Positions 51,502 through 62,418 of a DNA stretch of 64,000 bases are shown piece by piece; within the stretch, counting starts at the first letter, position 1; each line of letters opens with the position of its first letter. A program made the position numbers and the translations under genes. A model generated the notes under the pieces. The model did not search any database. It worked only from the letters and a program-made list of their open reading frames with translations, and was not told the origin of the DNA. Location: contig JAEMWC010000024.1 in assembly GCA_016490735.1 (NCBI GenBank), positions 582,501-646,500 on the forward strand, in the 5' to 3' direction. The stretch is from Pachyseris speciosa. Lineage: Eukaryota; Cnidaria; Anthozoa; Scleractinia; Pachyseridae.

Positions 51502-52155
51502 GGGGCCCGTTGCTCGAAGCTCCCGGTAATTACCGGGCCCGTTAAGCTGTTTTGCTTTCCATTCTAGATGGGAGTTTCAAAAAGTTTTGAAAATTATACA
51601 GTAAAGTTATCAACTAAAGAAACGAAATGGACTTCATTAGAGGTCAGAACACATCCTACTTTTCTTTAGATTTTGATTTCAAAATATGGTTTCGGCCCCT
51701 TCGGGTCCGTTAAGGGGGCAATATACCTGAATGCTACATTTTTGTCATTTTTTTACCTTTAAACCTTATTATCTTCTCGAGATTTCATACCGTCCAAAAA
51801 ACCCATCATAGTTTTGTAGCACATAACCCATAAATATCTCAGAATTTTTGGGTGATTTTTACAGTGTTTGTGAGGAAGAAGAGAAGGTGGGAGGGGAGAG
51901 TGATTGAAAGGGAAGGTGAGAAAAATGAAGATTTTAAGGTGATTAAAAATTAAATTTGGAGGTTAAAAATTAATGGACAAACACCAAACAGACCGCTCTC
52001 AACCTGACAATGCACCCGTGTTGTAGTGGACTGTCTGAGTGTTTGTGTGTGCCTTATTTTCCCTTTTTAATATCTTCATCAAATCACTTCTTATTTCATC
52101 AACATCCAGGTATAATGCCCCCTTAAGTTACCGGGACTTTCGAGAAACGGGCCCC
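51502..52155. mobile_element. MITE I (outer) with GGGCCCGTT ends
   Basis: AGGGGCCCGTTGCTCGAAGC with CCGGTAA at the left mirrored by TTACCGGGACTTTCGAGAAACGGGCCCC at the right. Contains the TTAA element at 51714-52122. Confidence 0.82.
51714..52122. mobile_element. TTAA-flanked MITE (inner)
   Basis: TTAA at 51710-51713 and 52123-52126; ends GGGGGCAATATACCTG and CAGGTATAATGCCCCC. About 410 bp, no ORF of interest. Confidence 0.82.
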
Positions 52156-52644
52156 AGGCTCGGTCAACCGCTTGTATCCTGGGGTGACCTCATGGCGCGC
52201 GTGTAACACGGGCATCATATGTGCGCTCGGCTTTGTTATTAACAGACTCATTCTCATTCTCATTGATATGGCTCCCGTGAAAGTACTGCATGAAGTTGCG
52301 GGGTGCATTTTTAAGCAAGGCGATGAGAAAATGGCTATGAAATGGCTGTTTTTAACATGAATAGAAACGGACGATTTAGCCTAATTCCTTCGAAATCTCA
52401 AGTCGTCTGGGATTGACCAAAGAGCTAAGGATTTTTTGTTTTGGAATACAACTGAACTGAAGTTGCAGTACAAGCGGTTAACGCCAGATCAGGAATTCTT
52501 AAGTGGAAGAATACCAGATTGCTCTGCCTCTAGTTCAGGACGCATGAGCTAATAGGTAAGTTTTGACGAATTTTGTTCTGTAAGTGCACATGGAGAAGTA
52601 GATTTAGGAAGATCTAGGGAATTTTCCAACCCGGCCACTCCAAA

Positions 52645-52735
52645 ACACATCTACGGGGCTACGCGGCTATGTGCCTAATAAAGTAAGTCGCGTAGCCCCG
52701 TAAATACGTAGCCACGTAGCCGCGTAGCTGCGTAG
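52645..52735. repeat. CGTAGCC inverted/tandem cluster
   Basis: CTACGGGGCTACGCGGCTA, then CGCGTAGCCCCGTAAATACG and further TAGCCGCGTAGCTGCGTAG units; overlapping palindromes in about 90 bp. Confidence 0.8.
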
Positions 52736-53329
52736 TATGAAATATATGTATGTCTCGTTCTAAAAGCATTGGCAAGGAATGAGTGCGTATCCATGCAGCC
52801 GGCTTTTTTAGGAGTATAACTTGAAGTCGCCGGGTATTCTGCAGTTACTCCTTCCAGTCACCAGTTCAATCTGTGTATCCGGTTCTGTTTCGTCGGTCAG
52901 GTCTCAAATAAGATCAAAGGTCATCAAATTACGCAGATTCGACAAACCTTAACCATCACTGCATAAAATTCTTTCCATTATGAACTGAAGTTATTTATTG
53001 GTCTTGGAAGTTAGACAAGCCTCTCAGAAATGAATTAGTAACAAGACATAGGTTGGATGAAATGAGAATGTGGAGGGCAGAGTTTGGGCAGTGTGCGCCA
53101 GCAAACTGTGCGAAACACACATGACGGTGACCACTAAGGATTCTGCTGGAACGTTGCTGTGAACTGTTATAAAACCAAAGCGCGCGATCCCAAGCCGGTT
53201 AATTTTGCAAGACTTGCGCAAACAGAAGAAGATCTCTTGCGCGACAGAATGGTTGCGCCAGAGGTCCTAATTTGTAAAGGTACCATTGTTTAACTGATCT
53301 GGTCAGACTTGACGAAAACGTGTATGCTG

Positions 53330-54736
53330 TTGAGAACCCTGCAGTGAAAGCACAAGATCCTTTAGTGCCCTTTCAATTTGTCGAAACAACTGCAACAATT
53401 GTCTGGATGGAAATTTTCCTCTCACTTTTCTGCAGACTACGCTCGTGGACTCATCAACGCTGTTGTCTTTATAGACCTTAAAAAGGCCTTTGATAGAGTT
53501 GACCACGAGATTCTGTTACGTAAATTGCAATGTTACAGTATAGGATACGTCAATCCAGTTACAAATGGTTTTCCTCTTACTTAGATAACCGTACTTAAAT
53601 TTGTCAAATTAATTGTTGTAAATCAACCCCGAAATCTTTGAAATGTGGCGTTCCCCAAGGAACAATCCTAGGACCGCTACTTTTTCTATTATATATCAAT
53701 GACTTACCAAATTGCTTACACTTTTCACAACCAAGAATGTGCGCTGATGATACCAGCTTGACGTTTGCTAGTGCCGACGTTCATGATGTAAATGATTGTC
53801 TTAATTATGATCTAAACAAAGTGTACACTTGGTTATCAGTTAACAAGCTTACCTTGAACCTGACAAAAACCGAGTTTATGCTAATTGCATCCAGACAGAA
53901 GTTATCGAATCTTTCAGATTGTCCTTCTCTAACTATAAATAACATGACCGTAGAGGAGGTAGCATCAACTAAATCTCTTGGGGTCTGTATCGATCAAACT
54001 TTAATTGGGAAAGTCATATAGAAAATATCTGCAAAAAGATTGCTTCTGCCATTGGTGCAATAAAGCGCATACGACATCAAATCCCTTTTAATATTGTAGT
54101 CAGTGTTTATAATAGCCTTGTTCAGCCTCACTTCGATTATTGTAGTGAGGTGTGGGGAAACTGTAACAAAGGCCTTTCTGATAGACTTCAGAAGCTTCAA
54201 AATCGGGCAGCTCGCATTTTGATGAAAGCTTCTTATGACAGTGAATGAATTGTTCCGGGCACTACGGTGACGAGAACTCTGGCATCAAAGATTAGAAAAG
54301 AAATTTTATTATGTTGTACAAAATATTACATGACATGACGCCTGAATATTTAAGATCTAGTTTTGTTTTTCGCGATAGTGTGAATTCTTATCATTTGAGG
54401 AATACTGAAAACGCACTAGCTCTTCCAAAACCCCGCACTGATTATCTAAAGAGAAGTCTTTCGTACAGTGGAACTCAGTTGTGGAACAGTTTACCCCTGG
54501 AATTGAGACAAGCGACTTCCTTGAGAGATTTTAAGAATAAATTGAGTCGCCACAGTTTTAAGTAAGTTTTAAGTAGTTTAAGTAAGATTTTAAACACGGC
54601 CTCCAAGAAAAGCAGCCTTTTGTTTTTTGTTTATTTTATATTCTCTGGTGATTGTAATTAAGTAGATAGAGAGTTAGTTGATAAATTAATTAAGCTGATG
54701 GAAATACCGTGTATAAATAAAGTTATCTTATCTTAA
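53330..54736 (+). mobile_element. degenerate LINE (CR1/L2-like) reverse transcriptase
   Basis: Several frames in order: VVFIDLKKAFDRVDHEILL, then KCGVPQGTILGPLLFLLYIN, ADDTSLTFASADVHDVNDCL, STKSLGVCIDQT, NSLVQPHFDYCSEVWGN and GTQLWNSLPLELRQATSLRD. The catalytic block is C-ADD instead of F/Y-ADD. At least three frameshifts or stops break it. Ends in ATAAAGTTATCTTATCTTA. Confidence 0.92.
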
Positions 54737-54764
54737 CTTTAGCCATTTTATTGAAGCCAGTCTC

Positions 54765-55190
54765 GCACCCGGGGGGGGGGGGTTACTCCCAGAAAAATTG
54801 GGTGGGGGCGTGCGGCCCGCTTCCTGAAGCCCTTACTCTATTTCAGACCAAAATCTGCGATTTCAGACCTCACCAAAAATTCGATACCCTAATTTAGACC
54901 TATTTCACGTACACGGTTGGTGTAAACTTAATTTGAGAAGGGCTCTTGTTGATGGTCACATCGCCTAATGATGAAGAAGTAGCTTTTTCTAAGAGACATA
55001 CTAAATTCAAGACTAGACTGCTCAAAAGATGCCCTATTTCAGACCAAAATGGTCAAAATCGATACCCTATTTCAGACCAAAACGGCTGAAAAACCATACC
55101 CTTTGGGATCGCACATACCTGTATTTCCCATATAAGGGAGTCCCCCCACTGCGGGGTCTCGCATATCTCAAGTTGCCTTGTTCAGGCCCG
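54765..55190. repeat. interspersed repeat, copy 2 (uninterrupted)
   Basis: Inverted relative to 15719-16400; contains CTATTTCAGACCAAAA units and the empty TTGTTGATGGT site at 54946-54956. Starts at a G12 run (54771-54782). Confidence 0.85.
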
Positions 55191-55429
55191 AAAAGAATTC
55201 TGGGTAATTTATGCAGCCATACCACGAGCACGAGCAGTTATATTGACAAGGGGAGGGTAGGGGTGGGTGTAGCAGGCTAGGTTACCGTCACTGGCAAAAA
55301 AGGAGGTGTTAGGGCTGGGGTAGGGTGGGGGAATTATTGTGTATGATCAGGTGTATGATCATCGAGAACAAAGAAAAAAAAACAGTTTAATAAAAAGAAT
55401 TACTCGGAAATCCACAGGATGAGTAAATC

Positions 55430-57159
55430 TTTTATTGCATCACAAGCGAACAGACACAGTCTGGTAAAATACACTTGCTTTATTTCTGATTTGTTTAGGA
55501 AGGTCTAATGTTAAAAAAATCTCAACTACATTGTGTAACAAACAAAAATCAACACTTACAGCGGATTGTACATTTTTCACAAAAACACTAAATAACTTAA
55601 GCGATAAATAATGATGATGACAGCGAAGACAGTTACACTGACTACGACTGCCACTGTAGAGGGATGATAAATAATTTAATAGAATCAGTATGTTAGCCCA
55701 ATGAAAGGGTCCTAAGGAGAGGATACCATCAAAGGCAAACACTGGCAGACCCGAAAAAACTGGAAACAGCTATCATAATCTACAATAATGTCAATACATA
55801 AATATATACAGGTATTAAGTAGTAATATACAATCACATGCTGTAATTTTGCGTTGCTTAGGCCTCCAAATCGTCATTTGTTTGCAAGTGGAAATAAAGTA
55901 AACGGATGTTTATATTCATTGCTAAATATATTTTATATTTATAGGCTGTTATTTCTATTCATCATATCTTACACTGGAAACATGACAAATTTCTAACTGA
56001 GGGTAATATAAATATAAATATAAATCTGTTAATAATTATAGTGGAAATATGCGTTAACCATGTCACTCCACAAATGCCCAAAATCAAACAACATGAAAAT
56101 CCTAATTCGTGTCAAATAATGGAAAAACAAACAAACAAAAAACAAATCTGATCACCGAAGCAAAATACCGTACTACTAAAAAGCTACCACTTGAGTTGAG
56201 ACACATAAGATTTCATCCACAGATTCGAACCAACTTGTACAGCTTCGAAAACAAACACTATTAACAAAGTACCACCCAGTGTCTTTCATACGAGTGGACA
56301 CACCTTAGAATTTCAGCCATGTGCTCAAAACTTAGAATCAACTTGTGCAACATAGCTCAGCAGAAAACAAAAACAGATGTACCGATGACATTCTTGATGA
56401 TTTTATCAACGGACTGAAAAGCTAGTTTAGGTTATTTACACGGCTTAAACTATTTTGGGAGTACTGAGGAGTGAAAAGATCAACCATCTTGCATTACATC
56501 AAAACACGCCCTTGTCTCAGTTGTAGAGACAATGATAGTTACGCGTTCAAGAATATTCGATATCGTGTTACCTGTTTCTTTGCACAAGAATCCTCACTTT
56601 CACGTGATTTGAAACCAATGTGTTTCCAGTGATCTGGTAGTCTCTGTCATTCGTTTGACAGTCGTCCGCAATGATTGCTTTCCTTATTGATGACAAAATC
56701 TGGCCGGAATGTAAACAACTTCGTCATATTTAAGCCCTTCAAGAATGCTATAACGAGATTCTCTTCAGAGAGACACTTCTTTCAACTGGCTTTCGCGTTG
56801 AGTTTCAATAGAGACCAGCGCAACTCAGTGCGAAGACCGTGGCTTTCACAAAATTTTCTGCATCAATGATGTCTTAAAACCACAGCCACTGCCCAGATTT
56901 GATCCAGGACCAAACGGCTTTTTGTAGATTTGAAATTTTATCTTTTTTCCACCAAACATTAGTTTCTTCTTTGGGTTTTCAGTATGATCTTCCTTATTAG
57001 ATACACTTCTTGAAACAATATTTCATAACGAAGCCACTGCTCAAATTTGATCCAGGACAAAACGACTTTTTGTAGATTCGAAATGTTTCTCTATCTTTTC
57101 ACCAACCATTAGGTTCTTCTTTGGATTTTCTTCATGATCTCCCTAATTACGTACACTTT
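55430..57159 (-). other. LMBR1 3'UTR/downstream region
   Basis: Minus strand downstream of the LMBR1 stop. TTTATTGCATC at 55433 gives AATAAA on the minus strand, a possible poly(A) signal. Includes diverged monomers of the 38539 family at about 56205-56360 and a 148-bp tandem duplication at 56885-57170. No other coding exon seen. Confidence 0.45.
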
Positions 57160-57170
57160 TCATAAGGAAG
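56885..57170. repeat. tandem duplication of about 148 bp overlapping the LMBR1 stop
   Basis: CCACTGC(C/T)CA(G/A)ATTTGATCCAGGA occurs at 56885 and 57035. Both copies continue through CTTTTTGTAGATT(T/C)GAAAT, TTCTTCTTTGG and a CATAA(C/G)GAAGCC end. The right copy runs into the last LMBR1 codons. Confidence 0.85.
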
Positions 57171-57379
57171 CCTTGACCTTGGGCTTGAATCGCCTAAGAA
57201 ACTGCACGGCGGGAACATGAACCTGTTCGTACAAAGCCTTTCGAACCGAAGCAGTGAACTTGTTCACCAAACAGAAGGCAGTCAATACTTCGAACAGTAA
57301 GTTATATAGAATAACCACGCGGAAATTCCCGAGCCAGTCCAGCCGGCCAAACTCCCCATCAGATCAAACTTGGTAATCC
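57160..57379 (-). CDS. LMBR1: LMBR1 last exon (frameshifted in this consensus)
   Basis: GITKFDLMG then a frame change, then FGRLDWLGNFRVVILYNLLF, VNKFTASVRKALYEQ and a basic end KPKVKASL, stop at 57160-57162. One G is missing from what should be GGGGG on the coding strand. Confidence 0.88.
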
Positions 57380-60300
57380 CTAAAATGGAAGAGTCCTCCG
57401 TTAGACTCGGACAAATTAACCCCTTCCTACACAAGCCCCTCTTTGGCCAAATATTCCAGAACGGTACAGAAAAACGTAAAGCGCACGTGTGATACGCGAT
57501 TTAGAAGGTCTCGCCGACAATCTCGTAACTCGAGTCTTCATTTCTTTCTTTATTATTTACCAATATTGCAACCCCTGTCCACGCCTGCAGAAACGAGCGA
57601 CTCTCGAACGATCCGGCTTAGGTTTAGGATTTTGATTGGCTTTTTCAAACAATACAAAGACCGGAAGTGAAGCGAACTCCAACATGGCGCTGAACTCTAA
57701 GCACGCGCAATTCAAGCGGAAGTCTGATATTTTCGGACTTCGAATCAGAACTTTCCAGAGTCGCTCGTTTCTCGACCGCTATACAAGGGGAACGAAGACT
57801 CTGGGTACGAGATTGGTCTTGCCGAGAGTATTTACTCGGGCCTTGAGGCCAAGAGTAGACTCTGTCTTGGTGTAGTGAATTTAAAGCTCATGCGTACGTT
57901 TGGTGATTTTGAGCCCACGCTACTGGAGATCTGGGCCGGGTTGTTCGAAAGCCGATTAACCTAATCCAAGATTAAAAATTAACCAAGGAGTTTATTTCTC
58001 TATCCACAAACGTTGTTCAACGCTGATATTCTACACAATTTTAGATTAGAGGACGTCAATCCTGAAAAGCAAAACTTAGCAAAAGAAACTTTCATCCAAA
58101 AGTCAAAAACTGCAACCATAAGTTTACGCTAATCCTGGATTAAGCTAATCGGCTTTCGAACAACCGCGCCTGGAACTTTAGATCAGATATACCAGCACTC
58201 TTATCGACTGAGCTAAGATGGAAGCAAAACTTAGATGGATTACGGTCTTGCAAAATCTATTCTAAACTCGGTTCAAAAGTTCGTTCGGTCTCACATAATA
58301 AGATGCGGCAGTCACGCATCGTCTGTGACGCTGAAAGCCTTTTCATCTCAAAATTGAAGTATAGGGTAGCTGCAGCCTCTTGTTCATTTCTTAAGCTAAT
58401 AGCAAGACAACTTAGTAGGAGAAGACTAGGTATTGACAATAATGGGTTAAAAGGTCAAATCTAAAAGCTCCATTAGTTCAGTGGAGGACACTTGTAGCAA
58501 GTATAAGGCCCCAAGCATTACACATTACCTTCAACTGTCCTTAAGCTAAGCTTAAGACCCATCTTTTTTGACAAGCCTATTTTTAAACTTTAAGATTTTT
58601 TTCGACTTTTATGACTTTTAGACTTTTGCCTTTTTCGATTTTTAGCTTTTATATTGCCATATTTGTAGTTTTTACTGTATAAATTATAATTTATTTGATG
58701 TTGTAAAGCGCATTTGAGCGTCAGGAAAATGCGCTATAGAAATTTCTTAATTAATTAATTAATTAATTAAACTGATCAGTTCATTTATTCTCACGAACTG
58801 TACATTTGAATTAGTAGTTTTATTGTGAGAAGAAATAAGTTGTCGGTCACTACAGGAACTTAAAGAGTTAAGGCAATCGGCGGTGGGATAGCCACAATAT
58901 TTTCTCGCATCGTCCAACCAGATTTCAATCCGCACCCTGCAAGTCATGTTGAAGTGGTGGAATTTTAACTACAGTCACAACTTACCGAGTGTTCTTGAAA
59001 GCACGGGCAACGCAGAGCTGAGAATCAACAGGACGATACAATTGGCTATCACCTGCGTCAAACAAAAGAAAAAACGCACGACTGAATACTGATTTCGGGG
59101 CAAAAAAAGTTATTCAAATTAGCAAAATTTACAGGAATGTCAATGACAACAGAGTACGTCACTGGTCTGTCCTTCTGTTGGTTCTACATCTACATCTACA
59201 TTTATACGCCAGCAGAAACTATATATAGTGAGCACGCTTACTTTAAATGGAAATAAAAAAAAATGATAAAATACTAATAAGGTATAGTCGAGGGATAGAA
59301 ATAGTCGAGCAACGGAGACAAACACACGGGAGGAGCGCGCGAAATCACTTACCGCACAGATACGCGAAGAGCGAGTCGTGTACGTGGGTTAGTTAGCGTT
59401 TTTTCTCGTTCAACTACTCACGAACTGAAGAATGGCATGCTCGCAATATACACAGCGATAAAGTTATAGGGACAGGAGCCTGTCAGCCTACGCTATCACA
59501 CTTAGAACACATCACGCGACAAAAAAGGTTATATTACATGTATGAACAGGTATGATAAAACTCTGATCCACGCTCCAGAATGATCGAAATGAAGTGACAC
59601 TGACTTACCTTTGTGGTTGTAGTTTCACGCACCACAGGACGCAAGCGTGCAAAGCATGGAACACTGTACAGGCCTACCAAGGACGCGATCATAAGGTAAC
59701 TTCACAAGGTTAAGGGACAACAACAACAACAACAACAACAACAACACTTTATTGTTGACATTTCCTTCTTACATCACTTTAAAATATATTTATATGGTTA
59801 GTTAAATTAAAGGTATTAACTAAGGTATCAGTAGGTAACAACTAAGCCAAATATTGATGACAATGACGCCACCAAATTTCACCTTTAATCACGAGGTTTA
59901 ACGCGAGATTTTCTATGCCGTTCACATATTTTAGTTTTGCTGTGGACACGAAAATCCAAAAATCTCCACTTTTGGAGGGTTTTCTTTCAAAACTCTCCGT
60001 TTTCGAAACATGTTTTGGGTTATGTGTTAAGAAGGTTTGAGCGTGTTATTAGATCTACAGTGTATATATTAGCTGATAAAACTTAAAACAACGATTGAAA
60101 ACAAACGTGGAGACAGGCCGGTGAGAGGTAAATTCTCGATATATTTTGGTCTCGACTGATCGCTGACAAAGAGAACTAAATAAAAATCACATTTATAAGG
60201 CATGCTTGATGCTAGATCAGTAAAAACAGTGTTAAGGATACAATATTAAGATTATTTCCAGGAGAGCGCCAAATGTTCCCATCATTGAAGAAGAAACTTT

Positions 60301-62162
60301 GCCCAGGACAAGAACCTGTTAAAAACGTGACAAAGCAGAAAAATTGAACCACATCATGTACATCACTGAATGAAAAGACACAAAAAGGAAGTACATACCG
60401 TGGACTTTTTAGGAAGGGCTCCATGAACAAACAACAAACTGAGGACATTCAGTGCCACCATGGCCATACAGCTGGTCTGCAGCAAGAACAAAACACAGTC
60501 ATTATCATCACCATCACCATCACCACCACCACCCTCAATATCGCCATCGCCATCGCCACCACCACCATCAATATCACCATCACCACCAGCACCGCCACCA
60601 CCACCATCAATATCACCATCACCACCAGCACCGCCACCACCACCATCAATATCACCATCACCATCAGCATCGCCATCACCACCTTCATCGTCGTCGTTGT
60701 CATCCTCCTCCTCATCATCATCATCATTATCATCTCAATTCTTATCATGATATCACATGTATTATTATTATTATTAATATATCAAATGAGCAACTTTACC
60801 GTCAGGAGCAGCAGTGCTAGCAGCAGAATGGGGTACACACAGTTTCTTTGTAATGATGAGGCTCTGACACTTCTCTCTAAATAAAGAGCCAACAAACTAA
60901 TATGAAAACCAAAGTGAAAAAACGTTCTTGCTTTCTATATGAGCTGAAGTTGGAAATGGTGTTAAATTTCATGCTCAGTAGGTTGGGTACTGTTAGTATG
61001 AATGTAAAGTTTTAAACTACAAAGGCAAAGGTTTCTCCCATTCTGCAGTGAATATACACACAGAGCTGCCTTAACTGATGTGGTGCCAGTGACAGACCCA
61101 TTCCCATCACATGGACAATCCTACAACTATGTAGGCTAGTGTGGCTAGGTGTAAAAGTGATAATGGTAGTGGTGTTGCTAAATTAATAATAATTATAGGA
61201 ACTAACATACCGGTAAACTAAAATGATAGTAACCAATTATAATAACAACAAAATAACAACCAAGAGAGTAATACCAACCCAGTTCAAGCCTTTGAACTTC
61301 CAGTTGTTTTAATTTACTTGGATCATGATGAACTCCATTATGTAATGTGACGCCATTGGTGTAGCCTAAAATCAAAATCAACAGGCAGTAACAGTTACTA
61401 CATTTGCACAAACTTGAAATGCCAATGACTCAGTCCATAGCCAGTCAGACTGGCTGCAAACAGAATACCATAATATTTAACTCTGGATCAACCTGATCAG
61501 CCATGCAGTACAATGAATACACCCTCACCCTTGTAATTTTGCTACTCTTTGACCTATTTTATCACAATACACTGTACATTTACTGAATAATTATCGTAAG
61601 GTTATGGCTGAATTTTGGGTGGGGAAATTAAAGGAGGTGTGATCAGTGTTTTCCACTTAAACATCGAGTCTTTTCTACTTTTCTTTATCACAAACTCTTA
61701 TCTAATATGGCAAAAATCTTTAAAAAACATCTTTTAACTAAAAATATAATTAATTAAAAACAATTTTAAAACACATAGGAAACAATACTACAGCTGTAAG
61801 AAAAAAATTCAAAGATTTACAATTATATTATATTTGTCAATAAACTAGCCAGGGAAATTTCTATGGGAATTCTGAAATCTTGCTGCCAATGTTCAAACCG
61901 ACTTGCAATCTTCAAAACTCCGTTCAAATTTCAAACATACTGGCCATGCATGACATAGATTGACTGTAAAAAATCCCAGCTCCTGTGTTCTTTTTTTTCC
62001 ACTTCCTGTAGAGATCTTTTCCCCTTTCTCTCCTTTTGAATATCCCACAAGATAAATAAATTGACTTTTTTATGAAAAGCAATACTTACCATTCATTTTT
62101 CTTTTCAAGCTTTCTTCTTCTAATTTAATTGCACTTATTTCATCGTCTAGGTCTCGAAGAAA
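57160..62162 (-). CDS. LMBR1: LMBR1-family multi-pass membrane protein, 3' eight exons
   Basis: LMBR1/LIMR family: nine-helix plasma-membrane protein related to the lipocalin-1-interacting receptor. Exons in transcript order: 62090-62162, 61279-61365, 60800-60876, 60399-60476, 60242-60315, 59609-59699, 58986-59052 and 57160-57379 (stop). Phases (1,1,0,0,2,0,1) agree at each join. Recognisable blocks: RDLDDEISAIKLEEESLKR, QRNCVYPILLLALLLLT, TSCMAMVALNVLSLLFVHG with ALPKK, MGTFGALLEIILIL, FYLMIASLVGLYSVPC, IVLLILSSALPVLSRTLG, and ITKFDLMG followed, one base out of frame, by FGRLDWLGNFRVV and LVNKFTASVRKALYE. The N-terminal half lies beyond the right edge; nothing of it is visible up to 64000. 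The missing base (C4 run, 57354-57357) makes the last exon frameshifted as given. In vertebrates an LMBR1 intron holds the ZRS enhancer; nothing comparable is implied here. Confidence 0.9.
57590..57790. mobile_element. interspersed element family L, copy 2
   Basis: GAAACGAGCGACTCT at the left mirrored by AGAGTCGCTCGTTTCTC at the right. The interior (AACATGGCGCTGAACTCTAA) matches 41055-41290 in reverse. Lies in the LMBR1 last intron. Confidence 0.75.
57934..58170. mobile_element. MITE family H, copy 2
   Basis: GGCCGGGTTGTTCGAAAGCC at the left, GGCTTTCGAACAACCGCGCC at the right; inner CTAATCC(A/T)(A/G)GATTA pairs. In the LMBR1 last intron. Confidence 0.85.
58540..58770 (+). mobile_element. LINE 3' end with GCGC hairpin and (TTAA)n tail
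   Basis: ACCCATCTTTTTTGACAAGCC (end of an ORF2-like reading), then GTAAAGCGCATTTGAGCG...ATGCGCTATAGAAATTTC and TTAATTAATTAATTAATTAA. In the LMBR1 last intron, opposite orientation to the gene. Confidence 0.65.
58986..59052 (-). CDS. LMBR1: LMBR1 exon (TM, LSSALPVLSRTLG)
   Basis: VIANCIVLLILSSALPVLSR; the SSALPVxSRTLG block is highly conserved in LMBR1. Phase 0 in, phase 1 out, donor CTCG|GTAAGT. Confidence 0.92.
59609..59699 (-). CDS. LMBR1: LMBR1 exon (TM, YLMIASLVGLYS)
   Basis: YLMIASLVGLYSVPCFARLR and ETTTTK, matching the vertebrate YLMVSSVVGFYS...TTMTK stretch. Phase 2 in, phase 0 out, donor ACAAAG|GTAAGT. Confidence 0.9.
59717..59760. mobile_element. (CAA)n CTTTATT LINE tail
   Basis: Ten CAA units followed by CACTTTATTGTTGACATTTC, 18 bases upstream of an LMBR1 splice acceptor. 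The remainder of that intron to 60241 holds nothing recognised. Confidence 0.7.
60242..60315 (-). CDS. LMBR1: LMBR1 exon (MGTFGALLEIILIL)
   Basis: Acceptor AACAG|GTTCTTGTCC, donor ATATT|GTATCC (weak). Matches the STFGFVGAALEIILIFY block. Phase 0 in, phase 2 out. Confidence 0.82.
60399..60476 (-). CDS. LMBR1: LMBR1 exon (TM, LLFVHGALPKK)
   Basis: TSCMAMVALNVLSLLFVHGA then LPKKST, aligning with the vertebrate helix ending DETAMPKG. Phase 0-0. Confidence 0.88.
60500..60775. repeat. (CAY)n trinucleotide array in LMBR1 intron
   Basis: CACCATCACCACCAGCACCG-type 36-bp higher-order units (three copies), then CATCGTCGTCG, CCTCCTCATC and TTATTATTA. On the LMBR1 strand it is a GTG/GAT tract ending within about 25 bases of the 60476 acceptor. 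Confidence 0.93.
60800..60876 (-). CDS. LMBR1: LMBR1 exon (start of TM)
   Basis: ERSVRASSLQRNCVYPILLL then ALLLLT, aligned with LERRKKASAWERNLVYP of vertebrate LMBR1. Phase 1 in, phase 0 out. Confidence 0.88.
61279..61365 (-). CDS. LMBR1: LMBR1 exon (coiled-coil linker)
   Basis: GYTNGVTLHNGVHHDPSKLK then QLEVQRLEL. Donor CTGG|GTTGGT is non-ideal; phase 1-1 is the only choice that joins both neighbours without a stop. Introns on both sides (60877-61278, 61366-62089) hold no recognised element. Confidence 0.78.
62090..62162 (-). CDS. LMBR1: LMBR1 exon (coiled coil)
   Basis: FLRDLDDEISAIKLEEESLK then RKMNG, matching EDLDEQIYMITLEEEALQRRLNG. Acceptor TTGTTTAG, donor ATGAATG|GTAAGT; phase 0 in, phase 1 out. 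Confidence 0.88.
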
Positions 62163-62418
62163 CTAAACAAAGTCAAAATTTCATTGATTATTACAAATTA
62201 AATTAACCATTTGTTAAAAATATCGAAATTCCTTCAAGGCAAAACTGAAAAGAAAAAAACTGAAATTCCTTTAAGGCACAGTCAAGGCTCCAAGTCAGAC
62301 AAGCATAAATTCTTCAACTTATATGTCGCAGATCATTGCATGTGGATCCAAAGTTCTAAGAAAAAAATTAATCTCAGTGGTCTTGTATATGAGACAAAAC
62401 TTAATGCAAATTAATTAA

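Larger units (their letters stand above)
47534..55430. other. repeat-rich region between mucin-like gene and LMBR1
   Basis: No independent gene recognised. Contents listed separately: LINE remnants (48285-48690, 49050-49968, 53330-54736), nested MITEs (51502-52155), a poly-G run (47864-47872) and plain AT-rich DNA at 47600-48280, 50600-51500, 52160-52640 and 52740-53320. A possible terminal exon of the mucin-like gene is at 50056. Confidence 0.6.

Noticed and set aside
58759..58947. Possible extra LMBR1 exon
   Set aside because: Not similar to the LMBR1 sequence expected between SRTLG and ITKFD, which join directly in phase 1 from 58986 to 57379.
60449..60884. His-rich, Pro/Ser-rich and Met-rich ORFs
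   Set aside because: Again frames of the trinucleotide array in an LMBR1 intron.
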